Assembly: GCA_958295915.1 (NCBI GenBank)
Contig: OY282381.1
Location: 4,300,722 to 4,364,721 of the forward strand
Length of the DNA stretch: 64,000 bases
Direction: 5' to 3'
Source of the DNA: an uncultured Caldilineaceae bacterium
GTDB lineage: Bacteria > Chloroflexota > Anaerolineae > Caldilineales > Caldilineaceae
A model generated the notes under the pieces. It saw nothing but the letters and a program-made list of their open reading frames with translations. It was not told where the DNA came from and made no database searches. How positions within the stretch are numbered: the first letter of the stretch is position 1; the number at the start of each line of letters is the position of its first letter. This document shows positions 7,600 through 17,202 of the stretch, piece after piece. The translations under genes were made by a program, and so were the position numbers.

Positions 7600-8988
7600 T
7601 CAAACAAACCAGTCAAATTTCTCGACCGTAGCGCAGAAATCCTGCACAGCTTCCTCAGGAGGAGTAGGCAGGAAGATTTTCTGCAGTACCAACTCCAACT
7701 GCTCAACGGTCTCGCGGGCGCGTCCGCCGTTGGCCGATATTCTCTGCCGTCCATAGGGAATATAGTGTTCGAGGTGCCACTCCAACATGGGGTTGCTGAT
7801 ACCACCAAGGGCGGACTTTCGCGCCGGCAGCAGATACTGCGCCAGCCATGTCTGGTTCTCAACATTGCTAAGCCACAGCGAAAAATCGATGGACGGTTGA
7901 ATCGTCTCCGCGCCGCCGGCGCGGAAGAGAACGGTATTGACATCCAATAGCGGTCCGCCCCAATACGAGGAGTGTTCCACCCCTGGATTTGTGGGCGGCT
8001 GGACAAAGATCCATCTGAAACCGAGTTCAGTGTTCGTCACCTCTAGAGTGTCCGGATCGATCTCCATTTCCGGTCGCTGAGCATATCCAATGCTCGGTCC
8101 GATTGTGCCCAGTAGGGACTTTTGGTTCCAGAAGTCCCAGCGGCCGGCGCTCAGACCAGCAGGGTTGGGCACGACTTCATGAACGAAGTAGAGATCCTGC
8201 ATCCATTGCAGCCAAGCCAGACCCTCTTCATCGCCCAGCTTGCAGCGCCATTGGCCGTCCTTGAGCTCCACCGTGTCCGTTCCCCAATTCCAGCTAAGAA
8301 CCTGCTCTGGCCAGTAGAAGAATGGGTTGCTCTGTTGGGTCGAAAATACGTTGCCCCAAACCTGGCTACCGTCATCCCGTTGAAAGGTGCATGCTTTCAG
8401 CAAAGTTAGATAGTCGTCGAAGTTCCATGTCCGCTCCGGAGCCTCCGGTATCAGGTGCGTGGCGCCCGCCTCCTCCACGACATCCAGATTGATGGTCATG
8501 CCGTTGGCAAGCGTATAGAACGGCACCATATAGTTCTTGCCCTTATACAGCATCCCGTCATACCAACCTGCAGGTAGGTCATCCAGGAACTCCTGCGGCA
8601 GTTCCACCTCCAGGGCAACGTCGCCGTCCAGAGCATAAATGATCTGATCGACCCCACCGCGTAAGATCATATTGGGAGGATTCCCGGCCGCGACCGAAGT
8701 CGACATTTTTGTCAGAGAATCCCATCCCATGCCTTGATAGGCGATCTCAACGTTGGGATGCAGCTCCATGTACTCATCCGCTTTCTCCTGCTCCCAACTT
8801 CCATGCGGATAGAGTTCACCAGGAAGTCCAAGTGGAAAGGACCACCATTGTATTTCGACCGGCGCCGCTAGGGCTTCACCCTCGCCAGCTCCTGGCGCTT
8901 GGGGGGGTGTACAGGCTGCCAAAACGACTGCTCCGCTGCTCAATGCCGCCGCCTTCAAGAATTTGCGGCGAGAAAGAGATCGTTGCAT
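7600..8988 (-). CDS. Carbohydrate ABC transporter substrate-binding lipoprotein
   Basis: 462 residues. The N-terminus has a Tat signal, SRRKFLK, a hydrophobic stretch and a lipobox LAAC, so it is exported folded and lipid-anchored. The rest reads as an extracellular solute-binding protein family 1 member (EKADEYMELHPNVEIAYQGMGWDSL, then NPPNMILRGG). The start at 8988 is fixed by a strong AAAGGAGG 8 bases upstream and by the signal peptide. It is the first gene of the operon with two permeases and PhyH. A sigma-70-type promoter lies at 9057-9086. Ligand likely a sugar or sugar-like compound; identity unknown. Confidence 0.92.
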   Translation of the reverse strand: MQRSLSRRKFLKAAALSSGAVVLAACTPPQAPGAGEGEALAAPVEIQWWSFPLGLPGELYPHGSWEQEKADEYMELHPNVEIAYQGMGWDSLTKMSTSVAAGNPPNMILRGGVDQIIYALDGDVALEVELPQEFLDDLPAGWYDGMLYKGKNYMVPFYTLANGMTINLDVVEEAGATHLIPEAPERTWNFDDYLTLLKACTFQRDDGSQVWGNVFSTQQSNPFFYWPEQVLSWNWGTDTVELKDGQWRCKLGDEEGLAWLQWMQDLYFVHEVVPNPAGLSAGRWDFWNQKSLLGTIGPSIGYAQRPEMEIDPDTLEVTNTELGFRWIFVQPPTNPGVEHSSYWGGPLLDVNTVLFRAGGAETIQPSIDFSLWLSNVENQTWLAQYLLPARKSALGGISNPMLEWHLEHYIPYGRQRISANGGRARETVEQLELVLQKIFLPTPPEEAVQDFCATVEKFDWFV

Positions 8989-9056
8989 CTCCGTGCCTCC
9001 TTTGATTGCGAATGTCATCATGGATTTGAGAAAGAACTGACAATAAGACATAGGAG

Positions 9057-9086
9057 ATTGTACAATCCTTTTCAGACGGTTGTCAA
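9057..9086 (-). promoter_or_regulatory. Sigma-70-type promoter of the ABC operon
   Basis: Read on the minus strand: -35 TTGACA (9086-9081), 18-bp spacer, -10 TACAAT (9062-9057). It lies about 70 bp upstream of the binding protein start codon. Confidence 0.7.
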
Positions 9087-9187
9087 CCCACGAAACGGGT
9101 CGGGCGCGTCCTAAGTTTCAGTGGTCAGCGCTGTTTCTGGTTATACAAGGGCGCGTCCCAAGATAGGGCGTTTCTGGCTCACCGCTG

Positions 9188-9270
9188 GCGGGATGAATGC
9201 AACGCAAAGGACGCGACTATGATCGACCATGTCTCTTTGCGTCTCCGCGTCCTGGCGACATTGTGTTTCC
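9188..9270. repeat. Dispersed palindromic repeat, family B, with family A fragment upstream
   Basis: CGCAAAGGACGCG on the left faces CTTTGCGTCTCCGCGTC on the right. A short family A piece (CAGTGGTCAGCGCTG, about 9119-9133) precedes it. The 353-bp gap 8989-9341 holds the promoter and these repeats only. Confidence 0.65.
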
Positions 9271-9341
9271 TTTTCAAAATTGCGTTTCCTTTTCAAAGCA
9301 GCTACGCTGACTCTACGCAATACGCAATTCCTAATTCCCAA

Positions 9342-12300
9342 ATGCCAACACTCACCCTCAAACCCACGCACAAGCCTATCCGGGCATACTACGCCGCGCT
9401 CGAGCGCTTCGACCGCCTCGGCGTCAGCCATGAAAGCGCGGCGCGCTCCGCCTTTCAGGCGCTGCTCGAACACTGCGCGCGGCAGTGCGCCTGGACCCTG
9501 GTACCTGAACAGGCCATCGCGCCTCTGCTCGCAAGAGGCGCATCGAACACTGCGCGCGGCAACAAGCGCATCATAGTTGACGGCGCCCTGATCGACGATT
9601 TCCAGTTGACCCATGGCATCTGGGAGGCGAAGAACATCCACGACGACCTGCTGTCTGAAGCGCGGCGCAAGTTCGAGGCCGGCTATCCGCACGACAACAT
9701 CCTCTTCCAGACGCCGCAACGGGCGATCATCTGGCAGAACGGGCGTCAGGTTCTCGACGCCGATCTGAGCGACCCGGCGCACCTGATCGAGACACTGGAA
9801 ACCTTTTTCAGCTACCTTCCGCAGGAGTACGCCGCCTGGGAGGAGGCTGTCGCGCAGTGCAAAGACAGAGTGCCGGACATCGGACGCGGCCTGGCGCGCT
9901 TGATCCACAAGGAGCGGCAGAGCAACCGCCGCTTTGCCACGGCCTTTGCCGGTTTTCTGGAAAAATGTCGTCAATCGATCAATCCCAACCTCTCTGCGGC
10001 AGCGATCGAGGAGATGCTGATTCAACATCTGTTGACCGAGCGTCTGTTCCGCACCGTCTTCAACAACCCCGACTTCACCCAGCGCAATGTCATCGCCAAT
10101 GAGATCGAGAAGGTGATCAACGCGCTCACATCGCAGTCGTTCAGCCGTGGTGACTTTCTCCACAGCCTGGACCGCTTCTACCTGGTCATCGAGCGCGTGG
10201 CCGCAACCATCAGCGATTTTTCGCAAAAGCAGCATTTTCTCAACACGGTCTACGAGCAGTTTTTCCAGGGGTTTTCGCTCAGGGTGGCCGATACGCATGG
10301 CATCGTCTACACGCCGCAGCCGATCGTCGATTTCATGGCGCAAAGCGTTGCCCACATTCTGCAGACGGAGTTTGGGCGCTCGCTATCCGACCCCGGCGTG
10401 CATATCATCGACCCGTTTGTGGGCACGGGCAACTTCATCGTGCGCCTGATGCGGGAGATACGCAGAACCGATCTGGAGGACAAGTACAGGTCGGAGCTGC
10501 ACTGCAACGAGGTGATGCTGCTGCCCTACTACATCGCCAGCATGAACATCGAGCACGAGTTCTATGAGGCAACCGATACGTATCAGCCCTTTGAAGGCAT
10601 CTGCCTGGTGGATACCTTCGACTTAGCGGAAGACCGCCAGCTGCCGCTGTTCGCGCCTGCGAACGCGCAGCGCTTGGAGACGCAGAAGCCGATGTTCGTG
10701 GTCATCGGCAATCCACCCTACAACGTCGGACAGGTCAACGAGAACGACAACAACAAGAACCGCAACTACGGGACGCTGGACAAGCGGGTGGCGGAGACCT
10801 ACGCGCACGATTCCAAGGCGACCAATAAGAACAGACTCTCCGACCCGTATGTGAAGGCGATACGCTGGGCAGCGGACCGCATTGGCGAGGAAGGGATTGT
10901 CGCCTTTATCACCAACAACAGCTTTCTCGACGGCGTAGCGTTCGATGGCATGAGACAACACCTTGCACAGGATTTCACCCGGATCTATCACATCGATCTT
11001 AAGGGGAATGCCCGCACATCCGCTGAACGCCGACGCAAAGAGGGCGGCAACATTTTTGATGATCAGATCCGGGTTGGGGTGGGGATCAGCTTCTTCATCA
11101 GGAAAGCGGGAGCGAAATCCGAGGCGGCTGAGGTCTGGATCTACTCGATTGACGACTATCTCAAAGCCCGCGCGAAGCAGGAAGTTTTAACCCGATTCGG
11201 CGACTATACCAACGTCCCGCTGAAACAGGCTTCCATCGATGCAAGGCACACATGGCTGACCGAGGGACTCCACACTGAATTTGAGACCTTTATGCCGCTG
11301 GGAAGCAAGGAAGCGAAGGCGACAAAAGGCGAGGCTGTGGATGTGATTTTTCACACCTTCAGTAATGGCGTTCAAACCAGCCGGGATGCCTGGGCGTGTA
11401 ATTTCAACCGCGACGCGCTCACAGAGAACATGGGTCGGATGATCGATTTCTACAATGAGCAGGTGTTCAAGTGGAAAGGGCGGGGAAATCGGGAGGCAAA
11501 CGTCGATGATTTTGTGGTCTATGATGATAAGAAAATCAAGTGGAGTTCAGGCTTAAAACAGAAATTGAAGGGTAGGCAAATCGCAGAATTTACCGAAGCA
11601 AAAATCCGACAGTCCCTCTACCGTCCTTTCACGAAAACGAATCTGTTCTTTGATCGAATTCTAACCCACCGAGTTTTTGTTTTTCCATCGATCTTCCCCA
11701 CAGCGCAGACCGAAACGGAAAATCGGGTGATTGTTGCTCCAAGTGCTGGGGGACGCGCTGAGTATTGGTGTTTCTGCGCAGGTATAATTCCTAGTCTGAC
11801 AGTAACATCCATTGATGCTTCCCAATGCTTCCCCTTCTACACCTACGACGAGGACGGGACAAACCGGCGCGAGAACATCACCGATTGGGCCTTGGCGCAG
11901 TTCCGCGCGCGCTACCGCGACGACACAATCAGCAAATGGGATATCTTCCATTCCGTCTACGCCATCCTGCACCATCCGCGCTACCGCGAGCGCTACCAGG
12001 CCAACCTCAAACGCGACCTGCCGCGTCTGCCCTTTGCCCCGGACTTCCGGGCCTTTGCCCAGGCCGGCGCGCGCCTGGCGCAAATCCACGTCGGCTATGA
12101 AGAGATGCCCGCCTATCCCCTGACAGTCAGCGAAAACCCGGGTCTGCCGCTCGATTGGCGCGTCGAGAAGATGAAGCTGTCCCGAGACAAAACACAAATT
12201 CGCTACAACGACTTCCTGACACTCGACGGAATTCCAGCAAAAGCTTTTGACTATCGGCTGGGCAGCCGCTCGGCTCTGGAGTGGATCATCGACCAGTACC

Positions 12301-12449
12301 GCCTCAAGACAGACAAACGCAGCGGCATCGTCAACGACCCCAATCGCGCCGACGACCCGCGCTACATCGTCAATCTGATCGGAAAGGTCATCAGCGTGAG
12401 CCTGGAGACAGTAAAAATTGTAGAGGGCTTGCCGGCGTTGAGACTATAA
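9342..12449 (+). CDS. Single-chain restriction-modification protein: PD-(D/E)xK nuclease + N6-adenine methyltransferase (type ISP/IIG-like)
   Basis: 1035 residues. Residues about 78-100 contain D85/D86 and E95-x-K97 in a GIWEAKNIHDD context, resembling a PD-(D/E)xK nuclease site. The methyltransferase core has motif I DPFVGTGNF (D357 onward) and catalytic motif IV NPPY (457-460). The C-terminal third, ending KVISVSLETV, should carry target recognition. Unlike full type ISP enzymes there is no helicase domain between nuclease and methylase. The ATG at 9342 (MPTLTLKP) is preferred: the frame upstream to 9219 consists of repeat-derived sequence. No separate specificity or nuclease gene lies nearby. 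Its C-terminal 127 residues are duplicated at the left edge of the window. Confidence 0.85.
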   Translation: MPTLTLKPTHKPIRAYYAALERFDRLGVSHESAARSAFQALLEHCARQCAWTLVPEQAIAPLLARGASNTARGNKRIIVDGALIDDFQLTHGIWEAKNIHDDLLSEARRKFEAGYPHDNILFQTPQRAIIWQNGRQVLDADLSDPAHLIETLETFFSYLPQEYAAWEEAVAQCKDRVPDIGRGLARLIHKERQSNRRFATAFAGFLEKCRQSINPNLSAAAIEEMLIQHLLTERLFRTVFNNPDFTQRNVIANEIEKVINALTSQSFSRGDFLHSLDRFYLVIERVAATISDFSQKQHFLNTVYEQFFQGFSLRVADTHGIVYTPQPIVDFMAQSVAHILQTEFGRSLSDPGVHIIDPFVGTGNFIVRLMREIRRTDLEDKYRSELHCNEVMLLPYYIASMNIEHEFYEATDTYQPFEGICLVDTFDLAEDRQLPLFAPANAQRLETQKPMFVVIGNPPYNVGQVNENDNNKNRNYGTLDKRVAETYAHDSKATNKNRLSDPYVKAIRWAADRIGEEGIVAFITNNSFLDGVAFDGMRQHLAQDFTRIYHIDLKGNARTSAERRRKEGGNIFDDQIRVGVGISFFIRKAGAKSEAAEVWIYSIDDYLKARAKQEVLTRFGDYTNVPLKQASIDARHTWLTEGLHTEFETFMPLGSKEAKATKGEAVDVIFHTFSNGVQTSRDAWACNFNRDALTENMGRMIDFYNEQVFKWKGRGNREANVDDFVVYDDKKIKWSSGLKQKLKGRQIAEFTEAKIRQSLYRPFTKTNLFFDRILTHRVFVFPSIFPTAQTETENRVIVAPSAGGRAEYWCFCAGIIPSLTVTSIDASQCFPFYTYDEDGTNRRENITDWALAQFRARYRDDTISKWDIFHSVYAILHHPRYRERYQANLKRDLPRLPFAPDFRAFAQAGARLAQIHVGYEEMPAYPLTVSENPGLPLDWRVEKMKLSRDKTQIRYNDFLTLDGIPAKAFDYRLGSRSALEWIIDQYRLKTDKRSGIVNDPNRADDPRYIVNLIGKVISVSLETVKIVEGLPALRL

Positions 12450-12470
12450 TGCGCGTGATAATAACGCAAC

Positions 12471-13172
12471 CTACTTGTCGGGCGGAACACTGACAGCCAA
12501 GAGTTCGATAACCTCGGCATCGCTCACCTGCTGAAAGTCATCATACCAGGCCCCCACACCCCAAAAGGGAGACGGCGTCAGCAAGACGATGATCTGTTTA
12601 ACCAGCCGGTCGAAAGGCCGAGTTCTCCGTTTGCCGGCCTGAAATCGACTTTGCGATGTCAGTTCTGTGAAAACCTGGGGCGGAGCGACAGGAATCGCCG
12701 GCACGATCTCGAGCGGATTCTGAAAACTCAGGGCCTGTATAGCGGCCCGCATGGACGCGCCTGTGGCCAGTCCATCGTCGACCAAAAAGATGGTGCGTCC
12801 CTCTATCGAAGCGGGAGGACGCTCTCCTCGGTAAAACCGCGCTCGACGGTACAGCTCCCGGCCTTGCTGTCGAGTCACCTGCTCGATCACATCCTCACCC
12901 AAGCCCAGCCGTTTGATGACCTCCTGGTTGAACACTTGCACGCCGCCTTCGGCAATGGCGCCGAAGGCCAGTTCACTCTGCCCGGGCACGCCTAATTTTC
13001 GTACCAGAAAGACGTCCAGGGGGGCCTGGAGCGCCCGGGCCGCTTCGTAGGCCACCGGCGCCCCGCCCCGCAGCAGGCCGAGCACGAGCGGATTCACAGC
13101 CTCCACTTCACGCAGACGTGCGCCGAGAAGCGCGCCGGCCTGCCGCCGGTTGCGGAAACGTTTCAACTTCAT
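12471..13172 (-). CDS. Phosphoribosyltransferase-domain protein
   Basis: 233 residues. The PRPP-binding loop is IFLVDDGLATGASM, and an upstream VLGLLRGGAPVAYEAARAL fits the pyrophosphate loop of type I phosphoribosyltransferases. This group (often called predicted phosphoribosyltransferases) has DVFLVRKLGVPGQSELAFGAIAEGG and no assigned substrate; some members are fused to hydrolases. Start at 13172 (MKLKRFRNRRQAG) matches the usual beginning; the frame is open to 13208. Convergent with the upstream restriction-modification gene, 21 bp apart. Confidence 0.85.
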   Translation of the reverse strand: MKLKRFRNRRQAGALLGARLREVEAVNPLVLGLLRGGAPVAYEAARALQAPLDVFLVRKLGVPGQSELAFGAIAEGGVQVFNQEVIKRLGLGEDVIEQVTRQQGRELYRRARFYRGERPPASIEGRTIFLVDDGLATGASMRAAIQALSFQNPLEIVPAIPVAPPQVFTELTSQSRFQAGKRRTRPFDRLVKQIIVLLTPSPFWGVGAWYDDFQQVSDAEVIELLAVSVPPDK

Positions 13173-13212
13173 CTTTGCAAAAAGCAACCTCGCCAAACGA
13201 TGCAGCAATGCC

Positions 13213-13262
13213 CGCAGAGCGAGTAGTGAGGAGCGAGAAAAAAGAAGTGAGAGATGTTCTCT
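13213..13262. repeat. Dispersed palindromic repeat, family E (GTAGTGAGGAGCGAG)
   Basis: Starts AGTAGTGAGGAGCGAG and ends TTCTCTCCTC, which is its approximate reverse complement. Copies inserted in coding sequence are at 26115-26159 and 61936-61990. Confidence 0.7.
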
Positions 13263-13307
13263 CCTCTATACCGATCCGGTCGATACACAGAGGCGGCCTT
13301 CTGTCCG

Positions 13308-14216
13308 CTATGGCTCCCGATTGGGATCGAGCAGCCACTCTACCAAGCCCCGGATCTCATCTTCGCTCAGCTTTTCTGCAAAATTTTCTGGCATCTGACC
13401 CGCCGCTTCGTATGAAGCAACCACAAAGGCGGTAGGATCGACGATGCTCTCGTAGACGTACTCTTCAGCCGTCAGCCCTTCTACCCGGCTGCCGGCCCGC
13501 TCATAGAGATCAGCCATATTCGGGCCACTCTGGCCACGGACATCCACCTGTCTTTCGTTGATGTTGTGACAAGCGGAGCACACCTCAGACGTCCACAACT
13601 CCTGGGGCGACCTGATATTGCGGGCCTTGAACTCTTCCCTGGCTATGGCCTGCTCCTCTTCGCTCAATAGCAGGAAGGCGGCATTCTGGAATTCGACAGC
13701 GTTGTTCACATCCGGGAATGGCTGGAAGGGATCTTCCTCCGCTGTCTGGGCCAAGGCGAACTCGCGCCAATTCAAAACGTAGGCGGTGAGGTCCTCCACC
13801 TGATCGCCCCGCAGTGGACCGCCGAACTGCGAGCCCCAGGTGGGCATTACCTCAGCCCATGGGCTGTTGGTCTTGCTGGGACGTCCCGCGGCAATGGTCA
13901 GGGAAACGTAATCTTCGAGGGAACCGACCCAACCGATATCCTGCAAACGCCCTTTTTCCATGAAGAAGTAAAAGCTGTTTAGCGCCGGCCCCAGTCCAGG
14001 CAGCCCTTGCCCGTTCGGCCCGTGGCAGCGAGTGCAGTTATTGGCGAACAACGTGGCGCCGTTTTCTATCGAACGGCCTTCCCAGTTTACAGTCTGCGCA
14101 GCCATGCGAGTGTCTTCACTCACCAGCACCAGTAACAACACAATGATGCCGACCAGGGATGCCAGAATGCCCCACAGAAGTTTGGCAATTGGAGACGTAA
14201 CGAAAAAACGATACAT
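13308..14216 (-). CDS. Membrane-anchored dihaem cytochrome c of the quinol oxidoreductase
   Basis: 302 residues. A single N-terminal membrane segment (about 12-33) anchors two c-type haem domains with CTRCH (61-65) and CSACH (213-217). Methionine ligand candidates are in EVMPTWG and GQMPENFAEKLSE. The gene follows cytochrome b by 9 bp in the Rieske-cytochrome b-cytochrome c operon, so it should accept electrons from the Rieske centre and pass them to a terminal oxidase or soluble carrier. Dihaem cytochrome c subunits are typical of actinobacterial and some Chloroflexota bc complexes. Confidence 0.9.
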   Translation of the reverse strand: MYRFFVTSPIAKLLWGILASLVGIIVLLLVLVSEDTRMAAQTVNWEGRSIENGATLFANNCTRCHGPNGQGLPGLGPALNSFYFFMEKGRLQDIGWVGSLEDYVSLTIAAGRPSKTNSPWAEVMPTWGSQFGGPLRGDQVEDLTAYVLNWREFALAQTAEEDPFQPFPDVNNAVEFQNAAFLLLSEEEQAIAREEFKARNIRSPQELWTSEVCSACHNINERQVDVRGQSGPNMADLYERAGSRVEGLTAEEYVYESIVDPTAFVVASYEAAGQMPENFAEKLSEDEIRGLVEWLLDPNREP

Positions 14217-14225
14217 TTCGTTTGA

Positions 14226-15869
14226 TTACTCCCCTGCGAAAGCGCCGGATAGACTCTTCCATCCGTCAGAGACATAGCCCAAGAATGACTGCTTCCAGCC
14301 ATACTGCTCCCAGTAGATGGAGTCTTCATGCAGCCAGAAGCTCGTTTTATAGCTGCCTTCCGCGCCCTGCGCATCATACCAGAAGATCTCCCAGTGCAGT
14401 TTCTTGAGGCCCGGTTGATCCTGGGTGATCGTCAGTTGGCCGACAGGCGCGTTGAAGTCAGGATCCTGCCGCCGGTAATAATCGACAGTTGCCTGGAACT
14501 CATGCAGAAGCTCATTGAATTCGTGGTCATGCGCATCGTACTCTTCATCTGTGCGCCAGATGCCAAGCGGAAGGTGCGTGTAGCCGATCTCGCGCGAGAT
14601 GCCGGAGCCTTCCTCCGGCATCAGTTCCTGGACGATTTCCACCGAAGGCGCGCCTTGCACTGCATATTCAGGGGTACCCATCCAACTCAGAATCACCATC
14701 ACCGTGCCGGCGACGATGCCGGCGACGATAGCCACCTTTCGATCTTTGCCCCGACGGCTGGGGTTATAGTCCAGGTAGGGGATGGCCATCAGCAGCGCCA
14801 GCAATACGCCCGGCAGCAGAACGCCAGCGATGAACTTGTCCGCGATCTTCAACATGCCTTGCAGCCAGTAGAAATACCAGGGCGCTACCGTGTGCAAAGG
14901 CGTCGATTGCGGATTGGCGATGTGTTCCAGGGGCGCTTGGAAGAAGAAAACTGTAATCAGAATGAGCAATGTGGTGATGACAGTCATGAAACTCATTTCA
15001 TCGGTCAACACATCCGGCAGATAGTACACCCGTTTATCCGCCGGCACCCGGTTGGCCGTATCCTCACCCACCTCCTCTTCGTCCGCCGGCAGACTGATGC
15101 CAAAATGCACGACTTTGTAGTAGTGGACGAAGAAGAAAAGGATCAGCAACAGCGGTAGGAAGAGAACATGCAATAGATAGAAACGCAGCAGTCCGTTGGC
15201 GCCGATGTCCGGCGCGCCCCGAGCCAGCAGATTCACCGTCTCACCGACGACCGCCGGGGGTACCGCCTCTGCCATCGACGTGCCGATCGTCACAGCCCAG
15301 AACGCCAGCTGATCCCAGGGCAGCAGATAGCCGGAAAAACTGAGGAACAACGTCATCACCAGCAGCAGCACGCCCGTGAACCAGGTAAACTGGCGCGGCG
15401 GCTTATAGCTGCCGGTGAGATAGGCCCGCACCATGTGAAGCGTTACAATCGCAACCATCGCCTCCGCGCCGAGCCGGTGCAGATCGCGCAGGAACTGGCC
15501 GAATGGTATGTTCGTCAGCAGCAGGATCATATCCGTATAGGCCCGTTCCGGCGAAGGAGCGTACCAGATCATCAGCAGAATACCGGTGATCGTTTCGACA
15601 ATGAAGAGATATGTCGACAGCAATCCTAAGCGGAATGTGTGGTTGAAGCGGGTAACGCTTTCGTGATAGTACGTAGGTTTGATGTGAAGCAGAAAGGCTT
15701 CGCTGTGGGGCTTCAGGCGCGGGTTGGGACGGCCTGGCGGATCCCCCTGCAACATGCGGCGAAACTCGCCAGCATCGATGCCGGCGGTGATGCGGGTGAA
15801 AACATTGTCCGCCGCGGCAGCTGCCGCTCCCAAAAGTCCTTTTTCCCGAATGTCTTGTTGGACACCCAT
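14226..15869 (-). CDS. Cytochrome b subunit of menaquinol:acceptor oxidoreductase (bc-type complex)
   Basis: 547 residues. The b haem histidine pairs are visible in [19 protein letters not shown] and [27 protein letters not shown]. The Qo region reads [13 protein letters not shown], where APWY stands in place of the usual PEWY; the same substitution type is met in low-potential menaquinol complexes. The C-terminal about 130 residues (after [11 protein letters not shown]) form a long soluble tail. Start at 15869 ([11 protein letters not shown]) is preferred, with AGGAG 12 bases upstream; the longer frame to 16052 overlaps the Rieske gene and is arginine/proline-rich shadow. Second gene of the operon. 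Confidence 0.92.
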   Translation of the reverse strand: MGVQQDIREKGLLGAAAAAADNVFTRITAGIDAGEFRRMLQGDPPGRPNPRLKPHSEAFLLHIKPTYYHESVTRFNHTFRLGLLSTYLFIVETITGILLMIWYAPSPERAYTDMILLLTNIPFGQFLRDLHRLGAEAMVAIVTLHMVRAYLTGSYKPPRQFTWFTGVLLLVMTLFLSFSGYLLPWDQLAFWAVTIGTSMAEAVPPAVVGETVNLLARGAPDIGANGLLRFYLLHVLFLPLLLILFFFVHYYKVVHFGISLPADEEEVGEDTANRVPADKRVYYLPDVLTDEMSFMTVITTLLILITVFFFQAPLEHIANPQSTPLHTVAPWYFYWLQGMLKIADKFIAGVLLPGVLLALLMAIPYLDYNPSRRGKDRKVAIVAGIVAGTVMVILSWMGTPEYAVQGAPSVEIVQELMPEEGSGISREIGYTHLPLGIWRTDEEYDAHDHEFNELLHEFQATVDYYRRQDPDFNAPVGQLTITQDQPGLKKLHWEIFWYDAQGAEGSYKTSFWLHEDSIYWEQYGWKQSFLGYVSDGWKSLSGAFAGE

Positions 15870-15921
15870 TTGGATCTGTTTCTCCTGGTAAACGGAATGC
15901 AGATTGAATACGCTTTCTTCT

Positions 15922-16914
15922 TCAAGCGGGTTTGCCTTTGGCTCTGGCCGGGGACAGAGCGGCCGGCTTTCCTTGAAGGCGCTTTCCGGTGTCCACGACG
16001 ATCTCCGCCTCGGGCGCGGGCACGGCCGGGGCCGCGAGCATGTCGCCTGCATCTTCCGTCATCGCTACTACGGAGCCGCCTTCCACGACCTCAATCAGAA
16101 ATTGGTCCAGAGAGCGAGGCGCAGGCCCCTCGATGTAATGTCCCTCGCGGCTGAACTTGGAGCCATGACAAGGGCACTCGAAGCGGTTGTTCGAAGGCTC
16201 CCACTTGTACAGACAGCCCAGATGCGTGCAGACCATATACAGCGCGCGCGGGCCTTCGTCTGTGCTGATGAGCCAGAACTTGCCGGTTGTATTGCCCTCA
16301 GGGTCGATGCCTGTCGGCGGCAGCGCCGTAGCCGCGCCGAGTAGAAACTTGCCGCCAAACTCCCCAGCGCGGAAGCGAGGGTACATAAACTGATAGGTAG
16401 CCAGACCACTCTCCAATGTCAGCAAACCCAGCGCCCCGGCCCAGGCGTATGTCAGAAACTCACGCCGGTTGATGCCCTCATGGCCGCTTTCGATCGCTTC
16501 GAGAACCGCCGCGCGACTGACCGGCGCAACCCGACCCGCGGCCGCCGCTGCCGGACCGCTGCCATTGCTTTGGGCTGCGGCCTGGGCCTTCGCGGCCGCC
16601 ACCCGCGCGGCCGCCGCGTCTTCCGCTGTGGATTCTGCGCCGGCCGCTGTCTCTGCCGGATCGACCTCCGCGACAGGCGCCGCGGCCGGAAGACTTGACG
16701 ATGCAACCTCCGAGCTTTCGGCAATCGTTGCCTCAGCCAACTGCTCTGTTACCGGTTCGACAACCGCTTCTGCTGCTGGAACGGCTCCAGCCTCAGCTTC
16801 CCCGCTGCCGTCACGTGGCGATTGCATGACGCTCACATCCACGCCACGCCGTTCGGCAGCCATCTGCTGCGCACGTTTGACTCTGTCGAGCCATGCCTGA
16901 CTCACTTCCGCCAT
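15922..16914 (-). CDS. Rieske iron-sulfur protein with Ala-rich N-terminal extension
   Basis: 330 residues. The C-terminal domain binds a [2Fe-2S] cluster through C229 and H231 (CTHLGC) and C247 and H250 (CPCHGS), with C234 and C249 placed for the stabilising disulfide. Residues about 30-140 are a low-complexity Ala/Glu/Pro stretch before the twin-arginine motif [12 protein letters not shown] (R150-R151) and the membrane anchor. The cytoplasmic extension is unusual: standard Rieske proteins have 10-40 residues there. Start at 16914 (MAEVSQAW) has AAAGGAG 9 bases upstream. First gene of the operon, downstream of a strong promoter at 16962-16990. Confidence 0.92.
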   Translation of the reverse strand: MAEVSQAWLDRVKRAQQMAAERRGVDVSVMQSPRDGSGEAEAGAVPAAEAVVEPVTEQLAEATIAESSEVASSSLPAAAPVAEVDPAETAAGAESTAEDAAAARVAAAKAQAAAQSNGSGPAAAAAGRVAPVSRAAVLEAIESGHEGINRREFLTYAWAGALGLLTLESGLATYQFMYPRFRAGEFGGKFLLGAATALPPTGIDPEGNTTGKFWLISTDEGPRALYMVCTHLGCLYKWEPSNNRFECPCHGSKFSREGHYIEGPAPRSLDQFLIEVVEGGSVVAMTEDAGDMLAAPAVPAPEAEIVVDTGKRLQGKPAALSPARAKGKPA

Positions 16915-16961
16915 AGTGCTGGTCTCCTTTCCGCCACGGGCTAGATTGCGGAATTTCGCCG

Positions 16962-16990
16962 AGTATAGCATGCAGTTAAAACATTGTCAA
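16962..16990 (-). promoter_or_regulatory. Promoter of the Rieske-cytochrome b-cytochrome c operon
   Basis: On the minus strand: -35 TTGACA (16990-16985), 17-bp spacer, -10 TATACT (16967-16962), close to the sigma-70 consensus. About 48 bp separate the -10 from the Rieske start codon. Confidence 0.78.
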
Positions 16991-17015
16991 AATTATCACA
17001 AACATTTTGACAATG
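16982..17015. promoter_or_regulatory. Palindromic operator candidate overlapping the -35 box
   Basis: Perfect 12-bp inverted arms CATTGTCAAAAT (16982-16993) and ATTTTGACAATG (17004-17015) around a 10-bp centre, TATCACAAAC. One arm covers the -35 hexamer, the usual position for a repressor site. It does not match the Rex, Fnr or Fur consensus by eye. Not one of the dispersed repeat families. Confidence 0.65.
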
Positions 17016-17117
17016 CGTATGTTCCATGCGCTAGAGCGTGTCTGATTGAAATCTGGCGAGAAACTCGGCCGGACCGAGTACGCGGAAAGCTTCTGCCCGC
17101 AGATCTCGCAAGAAATG

Positions 17118-17163
17118 ACCAGACCATAGCAATCTGACCATAGCAATCTGACCATAGCGATCA
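17118..17163. repeat. Short tandem repeat (14-bp unit AATCTGACCATAGC)
   Basis: About 2.7 copies in the 288-bp gap between valS and the Rieske gene. The gap also holds the palindromic operator and a short hairpin ACTCGG/CCGAGT near 17070-17086. No gene is seen. Confidence 0.6.
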
Positions 17164-17202
17164 ACGCGCGCCGTATAGTTTTTTGATGCCAATGCAATTT
17201 TC

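Noticed and set aside
9141-10355. Long minus-strand frame (404 codons)
   Set aside because: Shadow of the restriction-modification gene on the plus strand; no recognisable motif.
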